64,000 bases of DNA from Novosphingobium mangrovisedimenti (GCF_025153475.1 NZ_JANZXA010000010.1:124001-188000); one strand, 5' to 3'. Positions 51,514 through 60,834 are shown, counted from the first letter of the stretch. Translations and numbers: made by a program. The notes: generated from the sequence alone by a model not told the origin.

Positions 51514-51936
51514 ATGCAAGAGCTGACGCAGAATTGGAGCTGGATCCTGATCGCCATTGCGGTCGTGGCATTCTTTCTCTTGCGGCGAGGCCGCGGGCAC
51601 GGCGGCTTTGGTCATGGCGGACATGGCAGCTTCGACCTCGGCGCCAATCATGGGCATCATCACCATCGCGATTCGGATGATGCTGCTGATCGCAGGGCCG
51701 CGCCCTGGCCGCAGCAGCTCCCAGAGACCGTGGTGGATCCGGTGAGCGGAGCCGCGGTACGCACGGCTGACGCGATCACATCGGTCTATCAGGGAAGAGC
51801 ATATTATTTCGCGTCGAAGGAGAACCGCGACCGTTTCGAGGTCGCGCCGCAGAATTACGCCAACAAGGTGCAGGGAATCCCGGTTGGAGGCGAAGATGGT
51901 GGCGGGCGAACTCGCCACCGGCATCACGGGTGTTGA
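51514..51936 (+). CDS. YHS-domain-like membrane-anchored protein
   Basis: The 140-residue protein has an N-terminal membrane helix (SWILIAIAVVAFFLLRRGRG), a Gly/His-rich segment (GHGGFGHGGHGSFDLG, then HGHHHHRD) likely to bind metal, and a YHS-like domain (VVDPVSGAAVRTADAITSVY, then GRAYYFASKENRDRFEVAPQ). The usual Cys of DPVCGM is Ser here. YHS domains accompany copper and other metal proteins. The ATG at 51514 follows GGAGG. The 177-bp gap to the kinase gene shows nothing else. Confidence 0.75.
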   Translation: MQELTQNWSWILIAIAVVAFFLLRRGRGHGGFGHGGHGSFDLGANHGHHHHRDSDDAADRRAAPWPQQLPETVVDPVSGAAVRTADAITSVYQGRAYYFASKENRDRFEVAPQNYANKVQGIPVGGEDGGGRTRHRHHGC

Positions 51937-52113
51937 TCACCAACTGGTGGGCGAGGCAGCGGACTGTTCGGACGCTTGGCAATTTGCCGGGCGATGGGTG
52001 GGCAGCGACGGCAGGTTCGGCCGAGCTGTTCCGGAACGTCGACTGCGCATGATTTGGCGAAGGATCATCACGCGCCGTCAAGCCTGCACACATACGACGA
52101 AACGGACATTTCC

Positions 52114-53076
52114 ATGAAAACGATAGCCACCCTGACAATGAACCCGACCATCGATGTCTCCTACGAGGTTGAAAGCGTTTTTCACACGCGCAAGATGCGC
52201 ACCCGCAACGAACGCTATGCTCCGGGCGGCGGCGGCATCAACGTAGCCCGGGTCTTCTGCCGTCTGGGCGGCACCGCACGTTGCTATTACCTGTCAGGCG
52301 GCGCGACCAGCGCGGCACTCGACGGTCTCGTCGATTTGCATCAACTGGTGCGCACACGCATTCCCATCGAACATGATACGCGAATCGCCGCTGCGGTGCT
52401 GGAACGCGAAAGCGGCAAGGAATACCGCTTTACGCCGCCGGGACCACCGGTGGCGGCGGAAGAATGGCAGGATTGCCTCGACCGGCTTGCCGAAGCGGAT
52501 TGCAGTCATCTTGTGGCAAGCGGGTCGCTGCCGCCCGGCGTTCCTTCCGATTTCTATGCCCGTGTGGTCAGGATCATGCAAAAGCGTGGAATTCGGACAA
52601 TACTCGACACCTCCGGGGATGCATTGAAAGACGGGCTGGCCGGAGGCCGTGTTTTACTCGTCAAGCCGAGTCTGGGCGAATTGCGCCAGCTCGTTGGCCG
52701 TGATCTTGAATCCGTCGAGGAAATCGGTGCGGCGGCCACGGCCATCATCGACAAGGGACAAGCCGAGCTAATTGCGGTTACCATGGGTCACAGAGGTGCC
52801 TTGCTGGCTTGGCAGGATGGCACCCTGCACTTGCCCGCCTTACCCATCGAGGCGAAAAGTGCGGTCGGAGCTGGCGATAGCTTCCTCGCCGCCATGGTTT
52901 ACGCACTAACTGTTGGGCAGGAGCCAGTCGACGCCTTCCGATACGGCATGGCCGCGGGCTCCGCTGCCGTTCTGACCCCAGGAACCGACCTCGCCTTTCC
53001 AGAAGACATCGATCGATTGTTCGCGCTCGTAGTGGGGGGCCGTAAGATGGCACCTTTGCGACCACAAAATTCTTGA
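52114..53076 (+). CDS. PfkB-family sugar kinase (phosphofructokinase type)
   Basis: The 320-residue kinase has the PfkB features NPTIDVSYEV, the GGGGINVARVFCRLGG motif, VASGSLPPGVPSDFYARVV, and the C-terminal catalytic box SAVGAGDSFLAAMVYAL with the catalytic Asp of GAGDS. The pattern with LVKPSLGELRQLVG is typical of 1-/6-phosphofructokinases in this family. It would phosphorylate fructose-6-P or fructose-1-P with ATP. Next to a D-lactate dehydrogenase gene and fixLJ it fits fermentative or hypoxic metabolism, which is inference. Confidence 0.88.
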   Translation: MKTIATLTMNPTIDVSYEVESVFHTRKMRTRNERYAPGGGGINVARVFCRLGGTARCYYLSGGATSAALDGLVDLHQLVRTRIPIEHDTRIAAAVLERESGKEYRFTPPGPPVAAEEWQDCLDRLAEADCSHLVASGSLPPGVPSDFYARVVRIMQKRGIRTILDTSGDALKDGLAGGRVLLVKPSLGELRQLVGRDLESVEEIGAAATAIIDKGQAELIAVTMGHRGALLAWQDGTLHLPALPIEAKSAVGAGDSFLAAMVYALTVGQEPVDAFRYGMAAGSAAVLTPGTDLAFPEDIDRLFALVVGGRKMAPLRPQNS

Positions 53077-53176
53077 GTCAACTCGTTCTGCCATGGTTTC
53101 AAATTAGCTGCTTGGACGACAAAACGGACATGCACACGCCATGCTTACCGAATGATTATTAAACGAGAGGATGAAT

Positions 53177-54559
53177 ATGAATGCTGCTCATGAACCCTCG
53201 CTCAGTTTTCTTGGCGCGACAGGAACGGTCACCGGCTCACGCTATCTGATCGAGGCCAACGGTCGGCGCATTCTTGTAGATTGCGGGCTGTTCCAGGGAT
53301 ACAAGCAGTTAAGGCTACGCAACTGGAATCCGTTCCCCGTTCCGCCAAAGTCAATAGACAGAGTCCTTCTCACACACGCCCATCTCGACCATTCCGGCTA
53401 TCTGCCCGCGCTGGTCCGAAACGGCTTCCAGGGCCATATCCATTGCACGCCGGCCACCGCCGAACTCTGCGGCCTGCTGCTTCCCGACAGCGGGCACCTG
53501 CAGGAGGAAGAGGCCCGCTATGCAAAGCGCAAGGGTTATTCCAGGCACGCGAACCCGAAGCCACTCTACACACTCGAGGATGCCCGCGCGGCGCTGGACC
53601 ATTTCCGGGAAACGCCTTTCGACAAGGTTCTTGACCTCGGAGACGGCATCTCAGCCCGCTTCATTCCGGCGGGGCACCTGCTCGGCGCGGCGCAGATCCA
53701 GGTGACCGTCGACGGGCGCACGGTACACTTCAGCGGAGATGTCGGACGCGAAACCGACCCGTTGATGCACGGGCCACGGCCATATCCAGGCGCCGACATT
53801 CTCGTGACCGAATCCACCTATGGCAACCGCGTTCACCCGCAGAATGATCCCGAAGCCGAACTGGCGGAGGTTATCAACCGGGTCGCACGGCGCGGCGGGG
53901 CGATCGTGATCCCCGCTTTCGCCGTGGGCCGTATCCAGGGCGTTATGTTGCAGATCGCACAGCTGCGAGAGCGGGGCGCCATTCCCTACATACCGGTCTA
54001 TCTCAACAGTCCGATGGGCGTCGATGCGACCGAAATCTACCACAACCACCACGATGAGCACCACGTCAGCTGGGAAGACTGCAAGGCCATGTTCAACCTC
54101 GCCGAACGCGTGCGAACGGTCGAGGAATCGAAGGAGCTCAACCGCCGCACGGGGCCGATGATCATCATTTCCGCAAGCGGCATGCTCGCGGGCGGCCGGG
54201 TCATGCACCATCTGGTCAGTTTCGGGCCCGATCCCAAGAACGCGATCGTGCTGAGCGGCTTCCAGGCGGGTGGCACGAGGGGCGCTGTGCTCGCCAGAGG
54301 CGAGCGGCATTTGCGGCTCTTCGGGCGCGAGATCGAAATCCGCGCCGAAGTGATTCAACTTGAGGGCATATCGGGTCATGCCGACGCCAACGAGTTGCTG
54401 GGCTGGATGGGACAGGCCAAGCCGCCGGAAATGACCTATGTCACCCATGGCGAACCGGACAGCGCCGATGCCCTGCGCTTCCGCATTGACCACGAGCTCG
54501 GATGGAATGTGCGCGTACCTGAACATCTCGAGCGGGTCAGCATCCGGAAGCCGAGATGA
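53177..54559 (+). CDS. Metallo-beta-lactamase/beta-CASP family ribonuclease
   Basis: The 460-residue protein has the MBL fold zinc motifs (LTHAHLDHSGYLPALV = HxHxDH, then RFIPAGHLLGAAQIQV and HFSGDVGRE) and the beta-CASP domain (MIIISASGMLAGGRVMHHLV, then GISGHADANELLGWM and VTHGEPDSADALRFRI). This is the CPSF-73/RNase J-like architecture that cuts RNA. The ATG at 53177 has GAGAGG at a good distance; one at 53171 is too close. It overlaps the phosphorylase gene by 4 bp and heads a compact three-gene unit. Confidence 0.92.
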   Translation: MNAAHEPSLSFLGATGTVTGSRYLIEANGRRILVDCGLFQGYKQLRLRNWNPFPVPPKSIDRVLLTHAHLDHSGYLPALVRNGFQGHIHCTPATAELCGLLLPDSGHLQEEEARYAKRKGYSRHANPKPLYTLEDARAALDHFRETPFDKVLDLGDGISARFIPAGHLLGAAQIQVTVDGRTVHFSGDVGRETDPLMHGPRPYPGADILVTESTYGNRVHPQNDPEAELAEVINRVARRGGAIVIPAFAVGRIQGVMLQIAQLRERGAIPYIPVYLNSPMGVDATEIYHNHHDEHHVSWEDCKAMFNLAERVRTVEESKELNRRTGPMIIISASGMLAGGRVMHHLVSFGPDPKNAIVLSGFQAGGTRGAVLARGERHLRLFGREIEIRAEVIQLEGISGHADANELLGWMGQAKPPEMTYVTHGEPDSADALRFRIDHELGWNVRVPEHLERVSIRKPR

Positions 54560-56067
54560 CCTTGGATGTGCACACGATTCCCCTGATCCGGGCCGGTATC
54601 GACACCTATCGTCAGCCGGTCGTCTACATGCGCGAGGACTGCCATCTGTGCCGGGCCGAAGGATTCTCGGCGCTCACACAAGTAGAGATCGCTCTTGGCC
54701 AGCGGTCGATCGTTGCGGCGCTCAATGTCGTTACCGATGCAGACTGGCTGCCACCCGATACAGCGGCGCTCAGTGAGACCGCGTGGTTAGCGCTTGGCGC
54801 GAAGATCGGTGAGCATGCGATTTTCTCACATCCGGAGCCGCCTGCCTCAGCTTCCGCGATCCGCTCCAAGGTTTACGGGCAGCGCCTCGATGCCGACGGC
54901 TTCAAGGCAATCATCGGCGATACAGTGGCGCACCGCCTGTCCGATCTCGATCTTGCCGCTTTCATCACGGCTTGTGCCGGTGACCGCCTCGATATTGCCG
55001 AAACGATCGCGCTCACCCGTGCCATGCACGGCGCGGGAAAGACGCTTGACTGGGGTGCGGGGCTGGTCCTCGACAAACATTGCGTCGGCGGACTGCCGGG
55101 CAACCGGACGACCCCCATCGTCGTGGCAATCGTTGCCGCCGCGGGGTACAGGATCCCGAAAACCTCGAGCCGCGCGATTACCTCTCCAGCCGGCACTGCC
55201 GACACGATGGAAGTTCTGGCGCCGGTCGCGCTCGACATTGCAGCCATGCGCCGCGTGGTCGAGACCGAAGGCGGCTGCGTCGTGTGGGGCGGTGGCCTCG
55301 ATCTCAGTCCCGCCGACGATCTGCTGATCCGGATCGAGCGGCCGCTCGATTTCGACAGCGACGGTCAGCTTGTCGCCAGCGTGCTCTCCAAGAAGGCGGC
55401 AGCGGGTTCAACCCATGTGCTGATCGACATGCCGGTCGGTCCCACGGCCAAGGTCCGAACGGATGGGGCTGCACGAACGCTGTCCGAGCGACTGCATGCT
55501 GTCGGTCAGGCGATCGGCCTATCCCTGCGAATCCATGTCAGCGACGGATCGGCCCCGGTGGGGCGTGGTATCGGCCCGGCGCTTGAGGCCCACGACCTGC
55601 TTGCGGTCCTGAGGCGTGATCCTGATGGCCCGATAGACTTGCGCGAAAGAGCGCTGGACCTGGCAGGCGCCTTGCTCGACCTGGCCGAAGCGAACGGCGG
55701 AAAGGGTCGCGAGAGGGCAAGGAACCTCCTCGACAGCGGCGCGGCCGAAGCGAAATTCCTTTCCATCTGCGAGGCCCAGGGCGGATTTCGCGAACCGGGC
55801 AGCGCACCTCACCAATCCATCGAATCAGCCAGGGTAGGCGGCGCGATCAGGGAGATCGACAACCGCCGCATCGCCAAGATCGCGAAACTGGCCGGTGCTC
55901 CCGGCCGCAAGCACGCCGGCGTACGTCTGCTCGCACGGCCGGGCGATGTGATCGAGGCAGGCCAGCCGCTCTACGAGATACACGCGGAAACGCCAGGCGA
56001 GCTTGGCTGGGCGCAGGACTATGCCCGTTCGGGCGCTTCTCCCTTCCGGATCGGAGAGGCGCCGTGA
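54556..56067 (+). CDS. AMP phosphorylase/thymidine phosphorylase family enzyme
   Basis: The 503-residue protein matches the long, archaeal-type AMP phosphorylase group of the thymidine phosphorylase family. It has an N-terminal extension (residues 1-80) and the phosphate/substrate motifs LDKHCVGGLPGNRTTPIVVA, AGYRIPKTSSRAITSPAGTA and DTMEVLAPV, then the C-terminal KHAGVRLLARPGDVIEAGQP. These enzymes cleave NMPs with phosphate to base plus ribose-1,5-bisphosphate. The start overlaps the beta-CASP gene and the end overlaps the PRPP synthetase gene, each by 4 bp. Confidence 0.9.
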   Translation: MTLDVHTIPLIRAGIDTYRQPVVYMREDCHLCRAEGFSALTQVEIALGQRSIVAALNVVTDADWLPPDTAALSETAWLALGAKIGEHAIFSHPEPPASASAIRSKVYGQRLDADGFKAIIGDTVAHRLSDLDLAAFITACAGDRLDIAETIALTRAMHGAGKTLDWGAGLVLDKHCVGGLPGNRTTPIVVAIVAAAGYRIPKTSSRAITSPAGTADTMEVLAPVALDIAAMRRVVETEGGCVVWGGGLDLSPADDLLIRIERPLDFDSDGQLVASVLSKKAAAGSTHVLIDMPVGPTAKVRTDGAARTLSERLHAVGQAIGLSLRIHVSDGSAPVGRGIGPALEAHDLLAVLRRDPDGPIDLRERALDLAGALLDLAEANGGKGRERARNLLDSGAAEAKFLSICEAQGGFREPGSAPHQSIESARVGGAIREIDNRRIAKIAKLAGAPGRKHAGVRLLARPGDVIEAGQPLYEIHAETPGELGWAQDYARSGASPFRIGEAP

Positions 56068-56990
56068 CCCGTATCCTGGCATTTCCAGGCATGATGCCCC
56101 TGGGCGAAGCCATCGCCGCGCTATCCGGAGCACAGACGGGGGAAGTCGATGTCCACCGCTTCCCGGATGGCGAGTGCCTCGTGACGTTGCCTGGCGACCT
56201 TACCGGCGAGGATGCCGCTATTCTCGCCACCCTACGCGACCCCGATCCGCTGGCCCTGCCCCTGCGATTTGCAGCAGAAACAGCCAGGGAACTGGGGGCT
56301 CGCCGCGTCGGGCTGATCGCGCCCTATCTCGCCTATATGCGCCAGGACCGGCGATTTGCCGAAGGTCAGGCGGTCAGCGCTCCCCTATTCGCCCGCTTTC
56401 TGGAGGAGAGCTTCGACTGGCTGGTAACGGCAGATCCGCATCTGCACCGGATCCATTCGCTCGAGGGCCTGTTCGACATTCCGGTTCGCCGGATTGAGAC
56501 TGCCCCCCTGCTCGCCGAATGGATCGCCGCAAATGTGCCCGATGCGGTGCTGCTCGGTCCCGACAGCGAGAGCCGGCAATGGGTATCTGAAGTCGCCCGG
56601 CTCGCGGACCGGCCCTATGAAGTCCTCGAAAAGCGCCGCAGCGGCGATCGCAGCGTCGAGGTCAGCGTACCGCACAGTGAGGCGCTGCGGACCGGAACAC
56701 CCGTGATACTCGATGATATCGCCTCGTCGGGGCGGACACTGATCCAGGCGATCGAACGACTGCTCGCAGCAGGAACCAGGCCGCCGATCTGCGTCGTGAT
56801 CCATGCAGTCTTTGCCGGCAATGCCCATGACGATATTCTTGCGGCGGGCGCATCACGGGTCGTGACGACGAACTCCATTCCGCATGCCAGCAATGCGGTA
56901 TCACTTGCGCGGGTACTGGCTGACGCTGCCAGCGACCTGCAAGGCGGCAATCCACCGATCAGGCGGGCCGCAACACGAACGACAAGGTGA
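56064..56990 (+). CDS. Ribose-phosphate pyrophosphokinase (PRPP synthetase) family
   Basis: The 308-residue protein starts at a GTG overlapping the previous stop (GTGA). PRPP synthetase features are [56 protein letters not shown] and the PRPP-binding loop [17 protein letters not shown]. The loop DDIASSGRT departs from the classical DDxxxTGGT. It would make PRPP from ribose-5-phosphate, or handle a related ribose phosphate made by its neighbour. The copper ATPase gene follows within 6 bp. Confidence 0.88.
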   Translation: MTRILAFPGMMPLGEAIAALSGAQTGEVDVHRFPDGECLVTLPGDLTGEDAAILATLRDPDPLALPLRFAAETARELGARRVGLIAPYLAYMRQDRRFAEGQAVSAPLFARFLEESFDWLVTADPHLHRIHSLEGLFDIPVRRIETAPLLAEWIAANVPDAVLLGPDSESRQWVSEVARLADRPYEVLEKRRSGDRSVEVSVPHSEALRTGTPVILDDIASSGRTLIQAIERLLAAGTRPPICVVIHAVFAGNAHDDILAAGASRVVTTNSIPHASNAVSLARVLADAASDLQGGNPPIRRAATRTTR

Positions 56991-56995
56991 CCTGT

Positions 56996-59365
56996 ATGAA
57001 CGACCACACCCATCACCAGCACCACGAGGCAAGCGAGCACACGATCTACACTTGCCCGATGCACCCTGAAGTGCGGCAGGAGGGGCCGGGAGATTGCCCC
57101 AAGTGCGGGATGCATCTCGTGCCGGAAGGTAGCGACCAAGCGAAGGACGACCACGCATGCTGCCATAGCCACGATCCCCATTCCGCAGACGCCAAGGTCG
57201 TAGCGGACGACAAGCGCTACGACAAGGTGCCGGCCGGATATTCCGGGTCGGTCTACACCTGCCCGATGCATCCGCAGGTTCGTCAGACGAAGCCCGGTTC
57301 CTGCCCGATCTGCGGCATGGGGCTGGAGCTCGAATCCGCGGCGATGGTGGAGGAAGGGCCCAATCCTGAACTCGTGGATTTCACGCGGCGCTTCTGGATC
57401 GGCACGGCGCTAACGCTTCCGCTGCTGGTCTTCACCATGGGGCCTTACCTCGGCCTAGGTGGCGTCAGGGAGATTTTCGGCGAACGCGCGACACTGTGGA
57501 TCGAACTGGTGCTCGGCACGCCGGTCGTCCTGTGGTGCGGCTGGCCGTTTCTTGTGCGGGGATGGAGCTCCTTCCGCACGCTGAACCTCAACATGTTCTC
57601 GCTGATCGGCATGGGCGTCATGGCCGCCTGGGCTTTCAGCGTCGTCGCAGTGATTGCGCCGGGCATATTCCCCGATGGCTTCCGCGATGCGGAAGGGCAT
57701 GTCGGGGTCTATTTCGAGGCTGCGGCGGTCATCGTCACGCTGGTGCTGCTGGGCCAGGTGATGGAACTGCGTGCGCGTGAGGGAACCGGCAAGGCGATCC
57801 GCGCGCTGCTCGATCTTGCGGCGAAGACCGCGCGCGTGATCCGCGAGGACGGCAGTGAGGAGGAAATCCCGCTCGAAGACGTGCTGGTCGGAGATCGCCT
57901 GCGCGTGCGACCCGGCGACAAGGTGCCGGTCGACGGGGTCGTCACTGACGGTCGTTCCTCGGTCGATGAGAGCATGATCAGCGGTGAACCGGTACCGGTG
58001 GAGAAGGTCGCCGGCGATCCCGTCACCGGCGCGACCATCAACGGCACCGGCAGCCTGGTCATCGAGGCTACCCGTGTCGGTGCCGACACCATGCTTTCGC
58101 AGATCGTCGAAATGGTCGCCAATGCCCAGCGCTCGCGCGCGCCGATCCAGAAATATGCCGACAAGGTCTCGGGCTGGTTCGTGCCGGTGGTCATTGGCAT
58201 CGCGATCCTGTCCTTCATCGGCTGGGCCTTCTGGGGCCCCGCGCCCGCGCTGTCCTATGCGCTGATCGCAGCCGTCGCCGTGCTGATCATCGCCTGCCCT
58301 TGCGCGCTTGGCCTCGCCACGCCGATGTCAATTATGACCGCGACGGGGCGCGGCGCGCAGGCCGGCGTGCTGATCAAGAATGCCGAAGCGCTGGAACGCT
58401 TCGAAAAGGTCGATACGCTGATGGTCGACAAGACCGGAACCTTGACCCTGGGCAAGCCGAAGCTGGTTTCCGTCCTGCCCGAACCGGGACACGATGAAGC
58501 CGAAGTCCTGCGCCTGGCGGCAACGCTTGAAAGGGGCTCCGAACATCCTCTGGCCGAAGCGATCGTCGCGGGCGCGGAGGAGCGCGGAGTGGCACTGGGC
58601 GAAGCGAGCGACTTCGAGGCGGTCACAGGCAAGGGCGTGAAAGGCGTGGTCGATGGCAATAGTGTCGCGCTCGGCAACCTCAAGCTCGTCACCGATCTGG
58701 GCCTCGAGGCGGCCGAACTGACCGAGAAGGCCAATTCCCATCGCGATCAGGGCGAGACAGTGATGTTCGTGATGCTGGACGGCGCAGTCGCCGGCCTCGT
58801 CAGCGTCGCCGACCCGGTGAAGGAAACGACGCCCGCCGCGCTTGAAGCGCTCCACAAGCTGGGCTTCCGCATCATCATGGCAACGGGCGACAATGAACGC
58901 ACCGCCAGGGCGGTGGCCGCGCGGCTCGGCATCGACGAAATTCGCGCCGACGTGCTGCCCGAGGACAAGGCGCGCATCATCCAGGAGCTTCAAGCCGAAG
59001 GGCGCAAGGTCGCCATGGCCGGCGACGGCGTGAACGATGCACCAGCCCTTGCCCAGGCCGATGTCGGCATCGCCATGGGAACGGGAGCGGACGTCGCCAT
59101 CGAAAGTGCCGGCATCACGCTGGTGAAGGGCAATCTCGACGGGATTGTCCGCGCGCGTAGGCTGGCGCGGGCGACCATGCGCAATATCCGCCAGAACCTG
59201 TTCTTCGCCCTGATCTACAACGCCGCCGGCGTGCCGGTGGCGGCGGGCTTGCTGTACCCCTTCTTCGGCATCCTGATCAGCCCGATATTCGCCGCGTTCG
59301 CGATGAGCGCGTCGTCGATCTCGGTCGTCACGAACGCGCTGCGCCTGAGAAGCGCGAAAATCTGA
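56996..59365 (+). CDS. Copper-translocating P1B-type ATPase with two N-terminal heavy-metal modules
   Basis: The 789-residue pump has two heavy-metal-binding modules at the N-terminus ([40 protein letters not shown]). Membrane helices follow with the CPC metal site (C434-P-C436 in [13 protein letters not shown]), the phosphorylation site D478 (DKTGTLT), SEHPLA and [12 protein letters not shown]. This is the CopA/CopB-type P1B family exporting Cu from the cytoplasm. The ATG at 56996 follows AAGGTGA. A GTG at 56987 overlapping the previous stop is an alternative. His-rich segments lie between the start and the modules. Confidence 0.93.
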   Translation: MNDHTHHQHHEASEHTIYTCPMHPEVRQEGPGDCPKCGMHLVPEGSDQAKDDHACCHSHDPHSADAKVVADDKRYDKVPAGYSGSVYTCPMHPQVRQTKPGSCPICGMGLELESAAMVEEGPNPELVDFTRRFWIGTALTLPLLVFTMGPYLGLGGVREIFGERATLWIELVLGTPVVLWCGWPFLVRGWSSFRTLNLNMFSLIGMGVMAAWAFSVVAVIAPGIFPDGFRDAEGHVGVYFEAAAVIVTLVLLGQVMELRAREGTGKAIRALLDLAAKTARVIREDGSEEEIPLEDVLVGDRLRVRPGDKVPVDGVVTDGRSSVDESMISGEPVPVEKVAGDPVTGATINGTGSLVIEATRVGADTMLSQIVEMVANAQRSRAPIQKYADKVSGWFVPVVIGIAILSFIGWAFWGPAPALSYALIAAVAVLIIACPCALGLATPMSIMTATGRGAQAGVLIKNAEALERFEKVDTLMVDKTGTLTLGKPKLVSVLPEPGHDEAEVLRLAATLERGSEHPLAEAIVAGAEERGVALGEASDFEAVTGKGVKGVVDGNSVALGNLKLVTDLGLEAAELTEKANSHRDQGETVMFVMLDGAVAGLVSVADPVKETTPAALEALHKLGFRIIMATGDNERTARAVAARLGIDEIRADVLPEDKARIIQELQAEGRKVAMAGDGVNDAPALAQADVGIAMGTGADVAIESAGITLVKGNLDGIVRARRLARATMRNIRQNLFFALIYNAAGVPVAAGLLYPFFGILISPIFAAFAMSASSISVVTNALRLRSAKI

Positions 59366-59699
59366 GTGCGTAACATGCTCCCAAGTTGCAAGAGCGAGTG
59401 TCGCGCATTCTGAAGAAGTTGAAGCACGCAGGCGCGTTCCATCGAAGTTCGAGCTTACCGTGCGGAAGGTCCTGCGATGTTTAAATGAGTTTCATCCGTT
59501 GAGGCTTGAGTCTGGAGGAGAAGTTGCGACACGGCTACTCTCAACGACCCCAGAAGTAATGAGGGCCATAGGAAGATGTCCAATGCTTGGCCGTCCTTGG
59601 GCTCCATCACCCTGATGGTGCAGAAGATTTACGGACCTGAAGCCCACGAAGCAATTCGTGCTCTGAAAATATTCATGACAATAGGAAAGGGTAAAAATT
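59366..59699. other. Intergenic region with a permease relic
   Basis: About 330 bp after the copper ATPase. It has lower GC than its surroundings and holds no intact gene. The only protein-like signal is the short permease relic at 59576-59722. Confidence 0.5.
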
Positions 59700-59722
59700 A
59701 TGAGTGGGAGATTCAAAGATAA
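59576..59722 (+). pseudogene. Relic of an APC permease gene
   Basis: The 48-codon frame starts MSNAWPSLGSITLMVQKIYG. It resembles the segment MSNAWPSSGGIAMILNKAYG of the intact permease at 31305-32693 (TM2-3 region), with a Gly-Pro following in both. The rest diverges and soon ends. It is probably a leftover of a second permease gene lost by deletion. Confidence 0.5.
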
Positions 59723-59804
59723 CATCAAGACCATACTGATAACGATATTATTTATAGCCGCTCTTGGTTATGCAATCCACATCGGGGTGAAGCTCTTTGG
59801 CTAA
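59700..59804 (+). CDS. 34-residue single-TM small protein
   Basis: A short frame starts at 59700, preceded by GGAAAGGG. It encodes MSGRFKDNIKTILITILFIA, then ALGYAIHIGVKLFG: a basic/polar N-terminus, one membrane helix of about 18 residues, and a basic end. This is the form of small membrane regulators such as transporter or oxidase subunits. It lies between a copper ATPase and a receiver protein. I do not recognise the family. Confidence 0.5.
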   Translation: MSGRFKDNIKTILITILFIAALGYAIHIGVKLFG

Positions 59805-59927
59805 GTTTATTTGCCTCGCGACTTTGCGCATGGGCTGGGAGTTTGCGCCCGCCCAAGGTCTTCGAAGCGCCGGCACACTGCATGGGCAGCGAACCCGGGC
59901 ATTGCCCACGGCTTGGTGAAGGACACA

Positions 59928-59947
59928 ATTACGTAACCGCCCCTAAT
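59928..59947 (+). promoter_or_regulatory. Recurrent 19-bp motif, copy 2
   Basis: ATTACGTAACCGCCCCTAAT matches 47187-47205 at 16 of 19 positions and has partial dyad symmetry (TTA...TAA). It lies 56 bp before the receiver gene at 60003, a good place for an activator site. Confidence 0.5.
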
Positions 59948-60002
59948 GCCCGCCGCTCCGCTCACAGCCAAAAGAACATTCTGGCAATCGAGAGAAAGAC
60001 TC

Positions 60003-60353
60003 ATGTCTCATGCGCTCATCATCGATGACAACATGATCGTCAGCCGCGCGATCCAGGATCGACTCTCGTCTCTCGGCTTCCATTCATTCGATCAGACATG
60101 GACCGAAGAGCTGGCCGTTGCGGCAGCGGCGCGACGCGAGCCCGACCTCGTGGTCGTCGGTGATTCGGTTGAGACGGGTTCAGCCTTGAGCGCTGCCCGG
60201 CGCATTGCGAAGCAACGCAGCATACCCATCCTGATGATCACCGCGGACCCGGGTCGCTTGCTCCAGCGTATTCCTAAGGACACCTCTTTCGACGGCCCAT
60301 TTCTTCTCAACGAGATCGAAGCAGCCGTGGCCCTGAGCCACGCTACCGGCTGA
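60003..60353 (+). CDS. Atypical single receiver-domain protein
   Basis: The 116-residue protein has the receiver start SHALIIDDNMIVSRAIQDRL, candidate phospho-acceptor D54 (LVVVGDSVETG) and a T/S-like position in ILMITADPGR. The usual KP motif is replaced by FDGPFLL, so the switch Lys is missing. It may still bind a kinase or work without phosphorylation. A recurrent motif precedes it, and a truncated sigma-like gene follows 58 bp later. Confidence 0.75.
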   Translation: MSHALIIDDNMIVSRAIQDRLSSLGFHSFDQTWTEELAVAAAARREPDLVVVGDSVETGSALSAARRIAKQRSIPILMITADPGRLLQRIPKDTSFDGPFLLNEIEAAVALSHATG

Positions 60354-60411
60354 CCATTTCCCTTACTGGAGCGCATCTCTTGTCCCAAAATGCATGATGG
60401 AAGCGATAACC

Positions 60412-60753
60412 ATGTTTGACACATGTACCGATAGCGCAATTAACGCCGAGAATAGGCCCTCCTCCTGCGGGGACGAGGCAGGTGAAACGAAGCGGCGCCT
60501 CGTGCGCACCGAACTGGCCTATTGCTACCAACGCTACCGGTCCATGGCGACACGGCGATTGCGCGACGAGATTATGGCCGACGACGCAATGCAGACATTC
60601 GCGCTGAAGGCCCTGGAGCACTTCGAACAATTGCGCGATGCCGAGGCGGTCCAAGCCTGGCTTCGCCGCCTGTTCGAAGCCACGCTGATCGATTTGGGAA
60701 CACGCTGTCAACGCGACGTCGCATCGGGCAGGCCAAACGCCGCCGAACTGTAA
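60412..60753 (+). pseudogene. Truncated ECF sigma paralogue (region 2 only)
   Basis: The 113-residue frame closely parallels the sigma-like protein at 47633-48277 through region 2 (YCYQRYRSMATRRLRDEIMA, then TFALKALEHFEQLRDAEAVQ). After LIDL it skips residues present in the paralogue and stops within about 20 codons (TRCQRDVASGRPNAAEL). Region 4 is lost. It could be a decayed copy or a region 2-only protein competing for RNA polymerase. Confidence 0.7.
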
Positions 60754-60834
60754 TTTGGGGCATATCCGAACGTCTTTTCGGTTAGTTTCGCCGATGCTGT
60801 CGGCGGGTCATCAAGGAATAAAGGAGATTGAGAA

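Noticed and set aside
59492..59734. An 80-codon minus-strand frame
   Set aside because: It is opposite the permease relic and the small membrane protein, which have better coding signals.
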